Origin: JAAYTY01 sp964569245
Lineage (GTDB): Bacteria; Fermentibacterota; Fermentibacteria; Fermentibacterales; Fermentibacteraceae
DNA length: 64,000 nt
Assembly (NCBI GenBank): GCA_964569245.1
Contig: CAZMTK010000005.1
Span: 62,001 to 126,000, forward strand
Reading direction: 5' to 3'
Positions 43,180-52,026 of the stretch are shown here, piece by piece. Made by a program: the position numbers and the translations under genes. The notes under the pieces are model-generated. The model did no database searches and was not told the origin of the DNA. It was given only the letters and a program-made list of their open reading frames with translations. Within the stretch, counting starts at the first letter, position 1; each line of letters starts with the position of its first letter.

Positions 43180-43926
43180 CTAGAGACGGAACCTCTCTCC
43201 CAGATAGATCTTCCGCGCCTCCGGATCACTGGCCAGCTGCTCGGCCGAACCGGAGATCAGGATCTTTCCGTCGTACATTATGTAGGCCCTGTCGGTTATC
43301 GCAAGCGTCTCTCGCACGTTGTGATCGGTGATGAGGATTCCGAGCCCCCTCTCCCTCAGGTCTCTGACGATGTTCTGGATCTCGGAGACCGCTATGGGGT
43401 CTATGCCGGAGAAGGGCTCGTCGAGGAGGAGGACGGAGGGGCGGGTCACAAGAGCCCTTGCTATCTCCACCTTTCGTCGCTCCCCGCCTGACAGCGTGTA
43501 GGCCATCTGCTTCTCGAGGCGGGTGAGGCCGAGTTCCTGCAGCAGTCCTGCCCTGATCCTGTCCCGCTCGTGCTTCGGCAGCCTCAGTGTCTCCAGGATG
43601 GCAGCGAGGTTGTCGCCGACTGTCATCTTCCTGAACACGGAGGACTCCTGGGGGAGATATCCGATCCCGATCCTGGCCCTGCGGTACATCGGCATCCTGT
43701 TCAGGGGCCGGTCGTCGAGGAAGACGCTGCCGCCGTCGGGTCTTATGAAGCCCACTATGATGTAGAAGGTGGTGGTCTTCCCTGCTCCGTTAGGGCCCAG
43801 AAGGCCGACGATCTCGCCGCTGGAAACCTCCAGGCTGACGCCGTTGACGACCTTCCTCCCCTTGTAGGCCTTCACCAGGCCCTCCGTGCGCAGAGACCTT
43901 CGTGGGACCGACGGCTCGGGCATCAT
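43180..43926 (-). CDS. lptB: LptB, ATPase of the LPS export ABC transporter
   Basis: ABC ATPase of 248 residues powering LPS extraction from the inner membrane with LptFG. Walker A GPNGAGKTT (44-52), Q-loop YLPQESSVFRKMT, signature LSGGERRKVE, Walker B VLLLDEPFSGIDP and switch ITDHNVRET are all present. The sequence follows LptB closely (SGSAEQLASDPEARKIYLGERF). The start overlaps lptA by 4 nt (ATGA). The permeases lptF and lptG are not in the window. Confidence 0.96.
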   Translation of the reverse strand: MMPEPSVPRRSLRTEGLVKAYKGRKVVNGVSLEVSSGEIVGLLGPNGAGKTTTFYIIVGFIRPDGGSVFLDDRPLNRMPMYRRARIGIGYLPQESSVFRKMTVGDNLAAILETLRLPKHERDRIRAGLLQELGLTRLEKQMAYTLSGGERRKVEIARALVTRPSVLLLDEPFSGIDPIAVSEIQNIVRDLRERGLGILITDHNVRETLAITDRAYIMYDGKILISGSAEQLASDPEARKIYLGERFRL

Positions 43927-44978
43927 TCCTCCCTGCGGTAGGTATACGTGCCCCTCACGCCGCCGGTTACGGTGACGACGTCCGGAGAGCCCCCCGAATA
44001 GCTCACGGTAAGCCTCTCGCCGCTCACCGCGTTGCTCTCCAGACGCTCGGCCGCTTCGCCCCCGCTGCGCACCGTGAGAGTGACGGAGCCCTCCAGGGCC
44101 ACCGAGTCGGGGGAGCCGTTCGAGAATTCGAACCAGGCCCTCTCCGAGCGGAACCAGCTCTCCCCCGGAGGGTCAACGGTCGAATCAACGAGATGCCCGC
44201 TGGCGGAGCCCTCGATCCTCAGGGACGAGAGCTCACCCCTGGCCAGCCTGGCTTCCATGTAGTTCCCCGAGATCTCTCCGTCCGGGGTGGTCACGTCCGG
44301 AGAGCCGAGCAGCTCGATCCTGTCCTCCGAGCCGTGGAATCTCAGCAGCTCGGAGACAGCGGTCATGTCGCGTCCTGGTGCCACCATGACGGCGTTGCCC
44401 TGCGCCTCGGCGCGCTCGGAGTCCGGGAGGAATACGAGGCGGTCGGCCGTTATGACCAGGCTGTCCTCCCCCTCGATCCGCCTGAGCTCGGGCGACACCG
44501 TGACGAAGAGGCTCCTCTCGACGAGGTCGTAGAGCGCATAGTCGCCGGTCACGCACCCCAGCTTCGGCCCGGTCATGAGAACGCCGCCGGTGGCGACCGC
44601 CTTTTCGGCATACCTGTAGAAGACCACCTGTTCGGCTCTCAGGTCCGTCTCCCCGTCGGTGAGCACGGCGTTGCCGGTGAGGGTCGCCGTGCCGCCCGCC
44701 CTGTCGTATTCGAGCCTGTCGCCAGAGGCGTTCACCGTGTCGGCCGACACTTCCACGCTGCCGACGAAGACGGCACGCCCGCTGGTCTGCCAGACGCGTC
44801 CGGAGTCGGCTGTGATCGAAACCTCCCCGTCAGTCACGCTCACGTCTCCCGAGAGGTCTATCACCACCTCTCCTCCAGGGGATTCGACGCCCGACGCGGT
44901 TCTTGCGCTGACGGTGAACACGCCCTGAGAGGATGCGAGAGCCGCGGCGAGAGCGGGCAGGACAAGGCTACTCTTCAA
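43923..44978 (-). CDS. lptA: LptA/OstA-like periplasmic LPS-bridge protein
   Basis: Exported protein of 351 residues (signal MKSSLVLPALAAALASSQG), longer than the ~185-residue E. coli LptA. It consists of repeating OstA beta-jellyroll strands (VFVGSVEVSADTVNASGDRLEYDRAGGTATLTGNAV, ADRLVFLPDSERAEAQGNAVM, GERLTVSYSGGSPDVVTVTGG). It would form the periplasmic bridge carrying LPS from LptC to LptD. Its start overlaps lptC by 11 nt. Confidence 0.85.
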   Translation of the reverse strand: MKSSLVLPALAAALASSQGVFTVSARTASGVESPGGEVVIDLSGDVSVTDGEVSITADSGRVWQTSGRAVFVGSVEVSADTVNASGDRLEYDRAGGTATLTGNAVLTDGETDLRAEQVVFYRYAEKAVATGGVLMTGPKLGCVTGDYALYDLVERSLFVTVSPELRRIEGEDSLVITADRLVFLPDSERAEAQGNAVMVAPGRDMTAVSELLRFHGSEDRIELLGSPDVTTPDGEISGNYMEARLARGELSSLRIEGSASGHLVDSTVDPPGESWFRSERAWFEFSNGSPDSVALEGSVTLTVRSGGEAAERLESNAVSGERLTVSYSGGSPDVVTVTGGVRGTYTYRREE

Positions 44979-45642
44979 TAGGCACCTCTCCGCTGTACAC
45001 TGCGGTGAAGCTCTCCCGCACCTCCACTTCGGAGGAGGCGCCCAGGTCCTGACCGATGACGACCCCCCTGCCGGTCATCACGCTGAATCCCGCAGAATCA
45101 GGAATCGTGAGGACGGCCGTGCAGTCGGTCTGGAACACGGACAGGCTCTCGACCCAGAGAAGCTCGGGAGTCTCCAGGATGCGGCCCTCGATCGATTCGA
45201 CCCTCACGCCGCCCCAGGCTCTCATCGTGCGGCCGGCGTCCGCCACCTCGCCCGAGTCGCTGGTGAGAAGGCTCGAGGGTACGTCGTTCTCGAAGAGAGT
45301 GAGCCGCACCCCGGAGATGATCGAGGTCGAGTCATCCTCGTAGAAAAGGGCGTTATCGCCTTCCAGCTTCCAGGATCGCTCGCCGCCCCTGGCCTCAACC
45401 AGAGTGAAGCTCCCCAGATCCTGTTTCGGCTGGGAGTCGGGCGACATGCTGCGGCCTGTCTCAGCGCAGGCCAGGAGAGCCAGGAGGCCTGCGGCACCAA
45501 CGCTCGTGAAACCAGACCCACTGCCGAGGATCTTCCCTGATCCATGCCTCGATCCGCCCGGTGAGACGCTTCGTGATCTCCAGCGCGCCCTCCTTCCTCT
45601 CGAAGGCCCGAGGATCGATGGGTTCCTCGATGTGGATTTCAT
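44968..45642 (-). CDS. lptC: LptC-like lipoprotein, start uncertain
   Basis: The mature part (DLGSFTLVEARGGERSWKLEGDNALFYEDD...SIISGVRLTLFENDVPSSLLTSDSGEV...RILETPELLW) matches LptC, the inner-membrane-anchored partner between LptB2FG and LptA. A hydrophobic lipoprotein-like segment GAAGLLALLACAETG precedes it. No canonical start lies just before this segment. ATG 45642 is the only nearby canonical codon but makes a long basic N-terminus overlapping the acyltransferase by 180 nt. The actual start may be non-canonical, near 45530. An alternative ATG inside MSPDSQ would remove the anchor. Confidence 0.75.
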   Translation of the reverse strand: MKSTSRNPSILGPSRGRRARWRSRSVSPGGSRHGSGKILGSGSGFTSVGAAGLLALLACAETGRSMSPDSQPKQDLGSFTLVEARGGERSWKLEGDNALFYEDDSTSIISGVRLTLFENDVPSSLLTSDSGEVADAGRTMRAWGGVRVESIEGRILETPELLWVESLSVFQTDCTAVLTIPDSAGFSVMTGRGVVIGQDLGASSEVEVRESFTAVYSGEVPIEE

Positions 45643-46375
45643 GCCAGCCCCGTTCGCTCCTACGCGCATGCAGAGGCACCACCGGTGCCGAGAGCGCGAC
45701 TGCGATCCTCGCAGGACCGACTGGAGTCCTCGCCGGGAGACCGAAGAACTCCACGAATTCCGAGTCCACCGCGGTCGTGTCCTGGTCGATGAGAATACCT
45801 ACCGCCGTGTTCCCGCGCAACGCCCTCACGAGCGCAGCGGGGCCGGCGCCCCTGTCGAGAACGAGAACGCCCGGCGCCGCCCTGAGCCTGCTCAGCATCG
45901 CATCGGCCGCTCCCCCGGACAGCCTCCTCCCGACCACGCCCACCCTGTGCCCGAGAAGGCGCACGGCTCTCGGGATGAGCTCCCAGGCTCCGTAGTGGGC
46001 GGTAACGGCCACTGCGCCCCTGCCCTCCGCGAGGGCCGAGGCCATGTTGTTCGCGCCGTGCACGCGGACAACCCTTCGGAACTCTTCGTCGCCCCTCCTC
46101 GCCAGGTGCAGGAAGTCGAGGAGGTTCCCGGACACGAAGCGGTAGACCTCCCGCGGCACGACATCGAATCCGCAGGGCCGCATCACGTTGCGCCTGTGCC
46201 TGTCTATGATCCGGTTGGAGCGGCTCGGGCAGGCGGCAGCCATCTCCGCGGCCAGGCCGGCGAGAAGCCACAGAGTCCTCCTCCCCAGCAGGGCTGCGGA
46301 GCACTCGAGGAGCCGTGCTGCAGGCTCCTCCGCGAAGCGCCTCAGCGAACGGAGAGGAAGTCTCCTCCTCGGCAG
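45461..46375 (-). CDS. LpxL/HtrB-like lipid A acyltransferase
   Basis: Lysophospholipid-acyltransferase-like protein of about 304 residues, adding a secondary acyl chain to Kdo-lipid A. The HX4(D/E) type catalytic block is AVTAHYGAWELIPRA (His ... Glu). GILIDQDT, EFFGLPARTPVGPARIA, SAPVVPLHARR and the C-terminal WVWFHERWCRRPP are family hallmarks. ATG 46243 would lose the N-terminal helix (LLGRRTLWLLAGLAAEMAAA). CTG 46375, with AAGGG 6 nt upstream, restores the usual length and is used here. It follows kdsD by 24 nt. Confidence 0.85.
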   Translation of the reverse strand: MPRRRLPLRSLRRFAEEPAARLLECSAALLGRRTLWLLAGLAAEMAAACPSRSNRIIDRHRRNVMRPCGFDVVPREVYRFVSGNLLDFLHLARRGDEEFRRVVRVHGANNMASALAEGRGAVAVTAHYGAWELIPRAVRLLGHRVGVVGRRLSGGAADAMLSRLRAAPGVLVLDRGAGPAALVRALRGNTAVGILIDQDTTAVDSEFVEFFGLPARTPVGPARIAVALSAPVVPLHARRSERGWHEIHIEEPIDPRAFERKEGALEITKRLTGRIEAWIREDPRQWVWFHERWCRRPPGSPGLR

Positions 46376-46399
46376 GGTCAGCCCTTCGGGAGCCCGGGC

Positions 46400-47359
46400 T
46401 CAGTAGATGCCGGCGCGCATGATGTCATGGAGATATACAAGCCCCTCGGGCCGGCCCTCGGGATCCGTCACGACGAGGCAGGTGATCCCCCGCTTCTCCA
46501 TGCGGGCTAGCGCCGTCGTAGCGAGCTCGGAGGCGGAGATGGTGCAGGGCGACCTGTTCAGAACCGCCCCGACAGGCATGTCGAGAGCGTCCGAGCGCGT
46601 TTCGAGCAGCCTGCCGAGGTCACCGTAGACGAAGATGCCCGATAGCCTGCCGGAGGCGTCAGCGGACAGACAGACACCCCTGTGGGAGGTCATAGGGGCC
46701 AGTGCGGCTCTCAGGGTGGCGTCCTCGCGTACGAGGGGAAGGGGCGGGCCGGTCATGAGGTCGGACACCCTCGTGAGGAGTCTGCGGCCGATGATGCCGC
46801 CGGGGTGGACGTCGGCGAAGTCGGCTTCGGTGAAGTTCCTCTCCCTGAGGAGAGCCATCGCGAGGGCATCACCGAGGACCAGCATTGCAGTCGTGCTGGC
46901 GGTGGGGGCCAGGTTGTGGGGGCAGGCCTCCGCCATGTCGGGGATGCGCAGGACGACTGCGGCGGCCCGACCGAGCGTCGAGTCGGGTCTCGCGGTCACT
47001 GCGACCACGGGAACCTCGAGCCTCCTGAAGCACGGCAGCAATGCCGCGATCTCGGGAGTTTCACCGCTCTTGGACAGGACGAGGGCCACGTCGGAGGGCT
47101 GCACGAGCCCGAGGTCACCGTGAACGGCCTCGGAGGGGTGGAGGAAGAAGGCGGGAGAGCCGGTGCTGGTCAGGGTGGCGGCGATCTTCCCCGCTATGTG
47201 ACCCGACTTGCCCATGCCTGTAACTACCAGCCTTCCACCGGCGGATGCCATCAGGCCGACCGCCCTGTCGAAGGTCTCCTCCACGAGGCTCAGCGTGGCA
47301 GCCAGCCAGCCGGACTCGATCCCGAAGACCCGACGTGCCTCCTCTAGTGCAGCGCTCAC
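46400..47359 (-). CDS. kdsD: KdsD, arabinose-5-phosphate isomerase
   Basis: Converts ribulose-5-phosphate to arabinose-5-phosphate, the first step to Kdo. Protein of 319 residues: SIS domain ~30-170 (VTGMGKSGHIAGKIAATLTSTGSPAFFLHP, LSKSGETPEI) and a CBS pair ~205-319 (LPLVREDATLRAALAPM, GITCLVVTDPEGRPEGLVYLHDIM). The conserved EAVHGDLG and GDALA blocks are present. The ATG overlaps kdsC by 4 nt. Confidence 0.95.
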   Translation of the reverse strand: MSAALEEARRVFGIESGWLAATLSLVEETFDRAVGLMASAGGRLVVTGMGKSGHIAGKIAATLTSTGSPAFFLHPSEAVHGDLGLVQPSDVALVLSKSGETPEIAALLPCFRRLEVPVVAVTARPDSTLGRAAAVVLRIPDMAEACPHNLAPTASTTAMLVLGDALAMALLRERNFTEADFADVHPGGIIGRRLLTRVSDLMTGPPLPLVREDATLRAALAPMTSHRGVCLSADASGRLSGIFVYGDLGRLLETRSDALDMPVGAVLNRSPCTISASELATTALARMEKRGITCLVVTDPEGRPEGLVYLHDIMRAGIY

Positions 47360-47826
47360 GGCATCCTCCCGGACAGGATGTGCTCCGCCACCTCCCGCAC
47401 CGCTCCAGCCCCGCCGGGCTTCTCAGTCACCAGCCTGCACTCGCGCCTGACTTCTTCACGTGCATTCGCAGGGCAGGCGGAATAGCCCGCGATGCGGAGG
47501 GCCGGGAGGTCCATGGCGTCGTCACCCATGAAGAAGGCCCTGCCGGGCTCAGTCCCGAGATGGGCGCATATCCGTTCCAGCGCGGACGCCTTGTCCCTGC
47601 AGCCGAGCGCGAGCAGCCCTATGCCCAGGTCCATCGCTCGCCTTCTCGTGGACGGCAGATCCCTCCATGAGACCAGGGCGATCCTGTAGCCGGCCTTCCG
47701 CAGTTCCGCCAGCCCTGCGCCGTCCTGGGCTCCGAACCTCTGCGAGACGCCTCCCGGGCCGTAGAGCAGGGTCCCGTCGGTCATGACCCCGTCCACGTCG
47801 AAGGCTAGCAGGTCGAAGATGGTCAT
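47356..47826 (-). CDS. kdsC: KdsC, Kdo-8-phosphate phosphatase
   Basis: HAD-type phosphatase of 156 residues releasing Kdo from Kdo-8-phosphate. Motif I is FDVDGVMTDG (Asp10 and Asp12), motif III lysine in CRDKASALE, motif IV GDDAMDLPAL. No cap domain, as usual for KdsC, which is tetrameric. The ATG at 47826 overlaps the kdsA stop (ATGA). The open frame extending further upstream is a shadow of kdsA. Confidence 0.93.
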   Translation of the reverse strand: MTIFDLLAFDVDGVMTDGTLLYGPGGVSQRFGAQDGAGLAELRKAGYRIALVSWRDLPSTRRRAMDLGIGLLALGCRDKASALERICAHLGTEPGRAFFMGDDAMDLPALRIAGYSACPANAREEVRRECRLVTEKPGGAGAVREVAEHILSGRMP

Positions 47827-48608
47827 TCCGTGCCGACCCCCGTCCAGTGTTCCAGCGCCGCCTCGACGAGGTCCCCCGCCGTCGCCGCGTCGAGAACGAC
47901 GTCGCTGTCGCTCAGAGCCCGTGCAGGATCGGGATGGATCTCGAAGAACATTCCGTCCACCCCCCACGCGGCTCCCGCTCTGGCGAGACGCACGGCGAAC
48001 TCCCGGCGTCCGCCGCTCCGGTCGCCCGCGGCTCCGGGAAGCTGGAGGGAGTGCGTCACGTCCAGGAGCACCCTGTCCGCCATGCCAGCCATGATCCCGA
48101 GGGATCTGAAGTCCACGACGAGATCCCCGTAACCGAAGAAAGTCCCTCTCTCGGTGAGCCACACCTCGGGACATCCCCTGTTGCGCAGCTTCTCCACCGC
48201 TCCCGCCATCAGCCCCGGAGCCATGAACTGGCCCTTCTTGACGTTCACGGGCCTGCCGGTAGAGCCCGCAGCCTCGAGCAGGGAGGTCTGCCTGCAGAGG
48301 AACGCCGGAATCTGGAGCAGATCGACGGTCTCGGCTGCCTTCTCCACCTGTGAAGGCTCGTGGACGTCGGTGGTCACGCGGACTCCGAACTCGCGCTTCA
48401 CCGCAGCCAGGATCGCAAGCCCCGCTTCCAGCCCGGGCCCCCTGTAGCCGGAGGCGCTGGACCGGTTGTCCTTCAGGAAGGAGCCCTTGAAGATCCACTC
48501 CGTCTTCCCGCCGCTGAAGCGCCCGGAGAGCCACGACGCCGCTTCGAAGGCGACCTCGTCCGACTCGAGCGAGCACGGCCCGGCTACGAAGAACGGTGCG
48601 ACCCTCAC
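47823..48608 (-). CDS. kdsA: KdsA, Kdo-8-phosphate synthase
   Basis: Condenses arabinose-5-phosphate and PEP. Protein of 261 residues with FFVAGPCSLES, WIFKGSFLKDNRSSASGYRGPG, TTDVHEPSQVE, IPAFLCRQTSLLEAAG and VNVKKGQFMAP. The Cys in PAFLCRQT is the position that is Cys in metal-dependent KdsA enzymes. GTG 48608 overlaps the kdsB stop and has AGGAGGG 7 nt upstream; ATG 48626 is an alternative that would place that site inside the gene. Confidence 0.95.
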   Translation of the reverse strand: MRVAPFFVAGPCSLESDEVAFEAASWLSGRFSGGKTEWIFKGSFLKDNRSSASGYRGPGLEAGLAILAAVKREFGVRVTTDVHEPSQVEKAAETVDLLQIPAFLCRQTSLLEAAGSTGRPVNVKKGQFMAPGLMAGAVEKLRNRGCPEVWLTERGTFFGYGDLVVDFRSLGIMAGMADRVLLDVTHSLQLPGAAGDRSGGRREFAVRLARAGAAWGVDGMFFEIHPDPARALSDSDVVLDAATAGDLVEAALEHWTGVGTE

Positions 48609-49309
48609 TGGAAGACCCTCCTGCATCTCTCGAGGTCCTCGGGCGTGTCCACGCCGATGCCGGGGAAGTCGCCCGTCACTACCCTGATCCTGAATCCGGC
48701 CGACATCCAGGAAAGCTGCTCCAGTCTCTCAGCGCGCGCAGGCGCGCTTTCCGGGAGTGCGACGACGGCCTCGAGCGCCGTCGGGCTGAAGCAGTACACT
48801 CCGAGGTGCTGGAGCCATTCCTCCGCACCCCAGGGTATCTGCCTCCTGGAGAAGTACATGGCATGGCCTCTGTCGTCAAGCACCACCTTCACGCAGGACG
48901 GTTCCTCCGCTTCCGCCTTGTCGGCCCTGCGAGCGAGCGTTACCACCAGGTCGTCGGCCGGAGGAACGGAGGTGACAGCCTCGATCCAGGCCCCCGAAGC
49001 CATCGGTTCGTCGCCCTGCAGGTTGACTATCCTCCCCTGCGGGCGGCCCAGGATGCGCCAGGCCTCGGCGGTTCTCGCAGTGCCGCTGGGTGCGTCGGTG
49101 GATGTCATGACGCATTCGAACCCTGCACGCTCGACGACCGCGCTTATCCTGGCGTCGTCCGTGGCCACTACGACGCGGGCGCCGGAGACCGACGCACCCT
49201 CGGCCACTCTCACCACGAGGGCTCTGCCGCCGATGTCGGCCAGGGGCTTGCCCGGAAGACGAGTGGAGCCGTACCGGGCCGGGATGATCACTGTGACCGG
49301 GCAGGACAA
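48605..49309 (-). CDS. kdsB: KdsB, CMP-Kdo synthetase
   Basis: Activates Kdo with CTP before transfer to lipid A. Protein of 234 residues with TTG start. IPARYGSTRLPGKPLADIGG is the nucleotide-binding loop, ATDDARI, CVMTSTDAPSGTAR and NLQGDEPM are catalytic-region motifs, and YFSRRQIPWG and HLGVYCFS are also conserved. It lies 3 nt after the beta-barrel gene and its stop overlaps kdsA. Confidence 0.95.
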   Translation of the reverse strand: MSCPVTVIIPARYGSTRLPGKPLADIGGRALVVRVAEGASVSGARVVVATDDARISAVVERAGFECVMTSTDAPSGTARTAEAWRILGRPQGRIVNLQGDEPMASGAWIEAVTSVPPADDLVVTLARRADKAEAEEPSCVKVVLDDRGHAMYFSRRQIPWGAEEWLQHLGVYCFSPTALEAVVALPESAPARAERLEQLSWMSAGFRIRVVTGDFPGIGVDTPEDLERCRRVFQ

Positions 49310-49312
49310 GCC

Positions 49313-50380
49313 CTACCAGCTCTCCGAAGCCCAGAGCGATACGAAGAACCCGTTCTCCGCGCCCCCGTCCCAGGTCTCCCGCACTGCGGCGAGATCGAGC
49401 CCTGCCCTGCCTCCGGCGAACCTGTAGCCGCAGCCGGCGGACAGCCTGTCCGAGCCGTCCCTCCAGAGGCCCTCCATGGAAGACCATCCGGCCCGGGCGG
49501 CAAGCCCTCCGCCGAGAAGAGCCTCGGTCCCGAAGGAGTAGATCCTGCCATCTTCCACGGAGGCGCCGGGTATGGACAGTCTCTTCCTACCATGGACGTC
49601 CGAGGAGAGGAGCAGCCAGTCGAAGGGCTTCAGCGTGAGCCCCAGATTCACCTCTCCAGGGATGTCATACCCCGTCGAGGATGACGACCCGCCCGTGCCC
49701 GACAGGTCCCGGTCTATGGAGAGGCGGCCGGACCTGTCGGTCACCACGCTGGCGCCAAGGTCGAACCTGCGGGTGTGGATGAACGCCCCGAACTGGGCTC
49801 CCCAGCACGGACGGAAGCGAGCGTCGTCCACGTACTGCGTCCCGGTTGGAACCTCGGGTCCCGAGGGAGATCCGCTCACCGAAGCCTCGGACCTGATGCT
49901 GCCGAAGGAGCTGCGAGCTCCTGCGGAGAACGAGAGCCAATCGGCTGCAATCACCGAAAGGCCCGCATACGCCTCGGACAGGCTCCCGCGCCAGTCGTAG
50001 AAGCCCCTCCAGCCGTCCAGCGAGAGGGTTCCCTCATCCTTCAGACGGCTGCGCTCGGCGAGACCCAGCGCCAGCGCGACACGGAACGGCGTGGGAACCA
50101 CAGCAGACACGGATGGAAAGGAGCATTTCCCATCTCTCGAAGGGTCATCGCCCGACCTGCAGCCGAAGGCCCACGTCACCCCGGCCCTGCCCGCCCATGC
50201 CCCGGCGGCCGGATTGCTCATCACGACGGACTCGGTTTCGAACACGGCGGTCGAGGCTCCGCCCATTCCGAGCGCTCTCACGGAAAGGGGCATGCTCTCT
50301 GCGCCCATTCCTCCCGGAGGCGGAGCGAAGCCTGGCAGATCGACCGCCAGGAGGGCCAGGGCCAGCAGTCCTGCTGTCAT
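49313..50380 (-). CDS. Outer-membrane beta-barrel protein, PorV/UPF0164-like
   Basis: Protein of 355 residues from ATG 50380 (GGGAG upstream) with a short signal (AGLLALALLAVDLPG). SVRALGMGGASTAVFETESVVMSNPAA is the hallmark N-terminus of the PorV/UPF0164/FadL-like barrels of FCB bacteria. Alternating amphipathic strands follow (FRVALALGLAERS, AYAGLSVIAADWLSFSAGARSS, GEVNLGLTLKPFDWLLLSSDV) and the C-terminus ends in an aromatic residue (FFVSLWASESW) as expected for Bam substrates. In T9SS bacteria PorV shuttles sorting-domain cargo; here that is only a possibility. Confidence 0.75.
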   Translation of the reverse strand: MTAGLLALALLAVDLPGFAPPPGGMGAESMPLSVRALGMGGASTAVFETESVVMSNPAAGAWAGRAGVTWAFGCRSGDDPSRDGKCSFPSVSAVVPTPFRVALALGLAERSRLKDEGTLSLDGWRGFYDWRGSLSEAYAGLSVIAADWLSFSAGARSSFGSIRSEASVSGSPSGPEVPTGTQYVDDARFRPCWGAQFGAFIHTRRFDLGASVVTDRSGRLSIDRDLSGTGGSSSSTGYDIPGEVNLGLTLKPFDWLLLSSDVHGRKRLSIPGASVEDGRIYSFGTEALLGGGLAARAGWSSMEGLWRDGSDRLSAGCGYRFAGGRAGLDLAAVRETWDGGAENGFFVSLWASESW

Positions 50381-50414
50381 CGGTAAGACTCCCTTTCGGC
50401 TGCTTCCTGGGCAG

Positions 50415-51839
50415 CTACCCCCGTCCCCGCCCGGAGTTCCCCGGCAAGGGACCGAGATCCAGCACGTCTCCTCTCGAAGGAACCGCACACATCCTTCCGG
50501 TCCCCTCCCGGATCCGGTCGCACAGGGCGGCCGACTGCGCGGGCTCGCCGTGGACGAGGACTATCAGGTCGGCTGCCGCGCCGGCGGTGGCCGCATACCG
50601 ATACAGACCGGCGGAATCGGCATGGGCCGAGAAGCCTTCGATCCTCTCCACCGCCGCCCTGACCTCGAACTCCTCGTCGAAGATCCTGACTCGATCCGCG
50701 CCTTCTGCAAGACGCCGCCCCAGCGTGCCCTCGGCCATGAAGCCCACGAGCAGCACGGTGTCGGACGGGTTCCCGAGGCAGTTCCTGAGGTGGTGGAGGA
50801 TGCGGCCGTGCTCGCACATCCCCGAGGCGGAGATGACTATCATCGGCTCCCTGATCCCGTTCAGCGCCTTCGAACCCTCCACAGTGCGGATGAAGCGGAG
50901 CTGGCGGAAGGAGAAGGGGCCCTCTTCCCTGTCAACCAGCCTCCTGGTCTCCGAGTCGAAGCACTCGGGATGCATCCTGTAGATCTCCGTAGCGTCCGTG
51001 GAAAGTGGCGAATCCACGAAGACCGGCGCGGGTTCTACCATGCCGGACTCGTATAGTCGTCGTATGTAGTACAGGATGTCCTGCGTGCGCCCGACGCTGA
51101 ATGCGGGTATGAGCACCCGCCCTCTCCGCGAGAAGGTCGAATCGAGAATTGCGGCGAGCCTTCCCGCGGAATCCTCGTGCGTCTCGTGGAGCCTGTCGCC
51201 GTACGTGCTCTCCATGACCAGGAAGTCGGGCCTGGGCGAGAGGTCGGGGTCCATGACTATCGGCATCCCGGATCTGCCCAGATCCCCGGAATACAGGATC
51301 TCTACGGCCCTGCCTCCCTCCCGGCATGAAAGGAGTATCTGCGCGGAGCCAAGGATGTGCCCCGCCTCGAGGAATCTCACACGGATGCCTTCGAACGGCT
51401 CGAACTCTCTTCCGCAGGGAACCGTATGGAACAGCTCCATGGACTCCATGGCGTCGTCGGGGGTGTACAGCGGCTCTATCCGCCTGCCTCGCCGCCCTTC
51501 CATCCGGTTCAGGAATTCGGCGTCCGCCACCTGGATCCTGGCGCTGTCTGCGAGCATGATGGAGCAGAGGTCCCTCGTTGCGGGAGTCGAGTACACAGGG
51601 CCGGCAAAGCCTCTCCGCACGGCGGATGGAATGCTGCCGGCATGGTCGATGTGGGCGTGCGACAGCAGTATGGCATCTATCGAGTCGAAGTCGATGCCCG
51701 GATCCCGGTTCATGCGGTCGCTCTCGCTGCGCCTTCCCTGGACGAGCCCGCAGTCCAGGAGGAGCCTCCTCCCCCCTGCCTCCAGCAGATGCCTCGAGCC
51801 CGTCACCGATCCGGCCGCACCGTGGAACGTGATCCTCAA
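50415..51839 (-). CDS. Metallo-beta-lactamase/beta-CASP RNA-processing nuclease
   Basis: Protein of 474 residues of the CPSF/YSH1-like beta-CASP family. Zinc motif LLSHAHIDHAG, a HILGSAQI block, SGDLGR, VMESTYGDRLHE, the beta-CASP motif A region VLIPAFSVGRTQDILY, ISASGMCEHGRILHHL and EGFSAHADSAGL. Such proteins cut RNA and are cytoplasmic. TTG 51839 is chosen because GGAGG lies 6 nt upstream; the same frame runs on through the N-gap but is not coding there. It is the first gene of the minus-strand block, 34 nt before the barrel gene. Confidence 0.92.
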   Translation of the reverse strand: MRITFHGAAGSVTGSRHLLEAGGRRLLLDCGLVQGRRSESDRMNRDPGIDFDSIDAILLSHAHIDHAGSIPSAVRRGFAGPVYSTPATRDLCSIMLADSARIQVADAEFLNRMEGRRGRRIEPLYTPDDAMESMELFHTVPCGREFEPFEGIRVRFLEAGHILGSAQILLSCREGGRAVEILYSGDLGRSGMPIVMDPDLSPRPDFLVMESTYGDRLHETHEDSAGRLAAILDSTFSRRGRVLIPAFSVGRTQDILYYIRRLYESGMVEPAPVFVDSPLSTDATEIYRMHPECFDSETRRLVDREEGPFSFRQLRFIRTVEGSKALNGIREPMIVISASGMCEHGRILHHLRNCLGNPSDTVLLVGFMAEGTLGRRLAEGADRVRIFDEEFEVRAAVERIEGFSAHADSAGLYRYAATAGAAADLIVLVHGEPAQSAALCDRIREGTGRMCAVPSRGDVLDLGPLPGNSGRGRG

Positions 51840-52026
51840 ACGAAACCTCCGCGTTCTCGAACTCCGCATCAGGCTCCTCGCCAGAGACCGGCATGCGGGA
51901 CAGGCCATAACCTGTGGCAGGGGAGCCGCGCGAGACAACTCCCCCCTTCTCGGTGGAGGCAGCCCGTTCATGGACATTGCCGGCGGGCCGGGATAGATTT
52001 CGAAGAAGGTTCGGACAATGCAGGAA

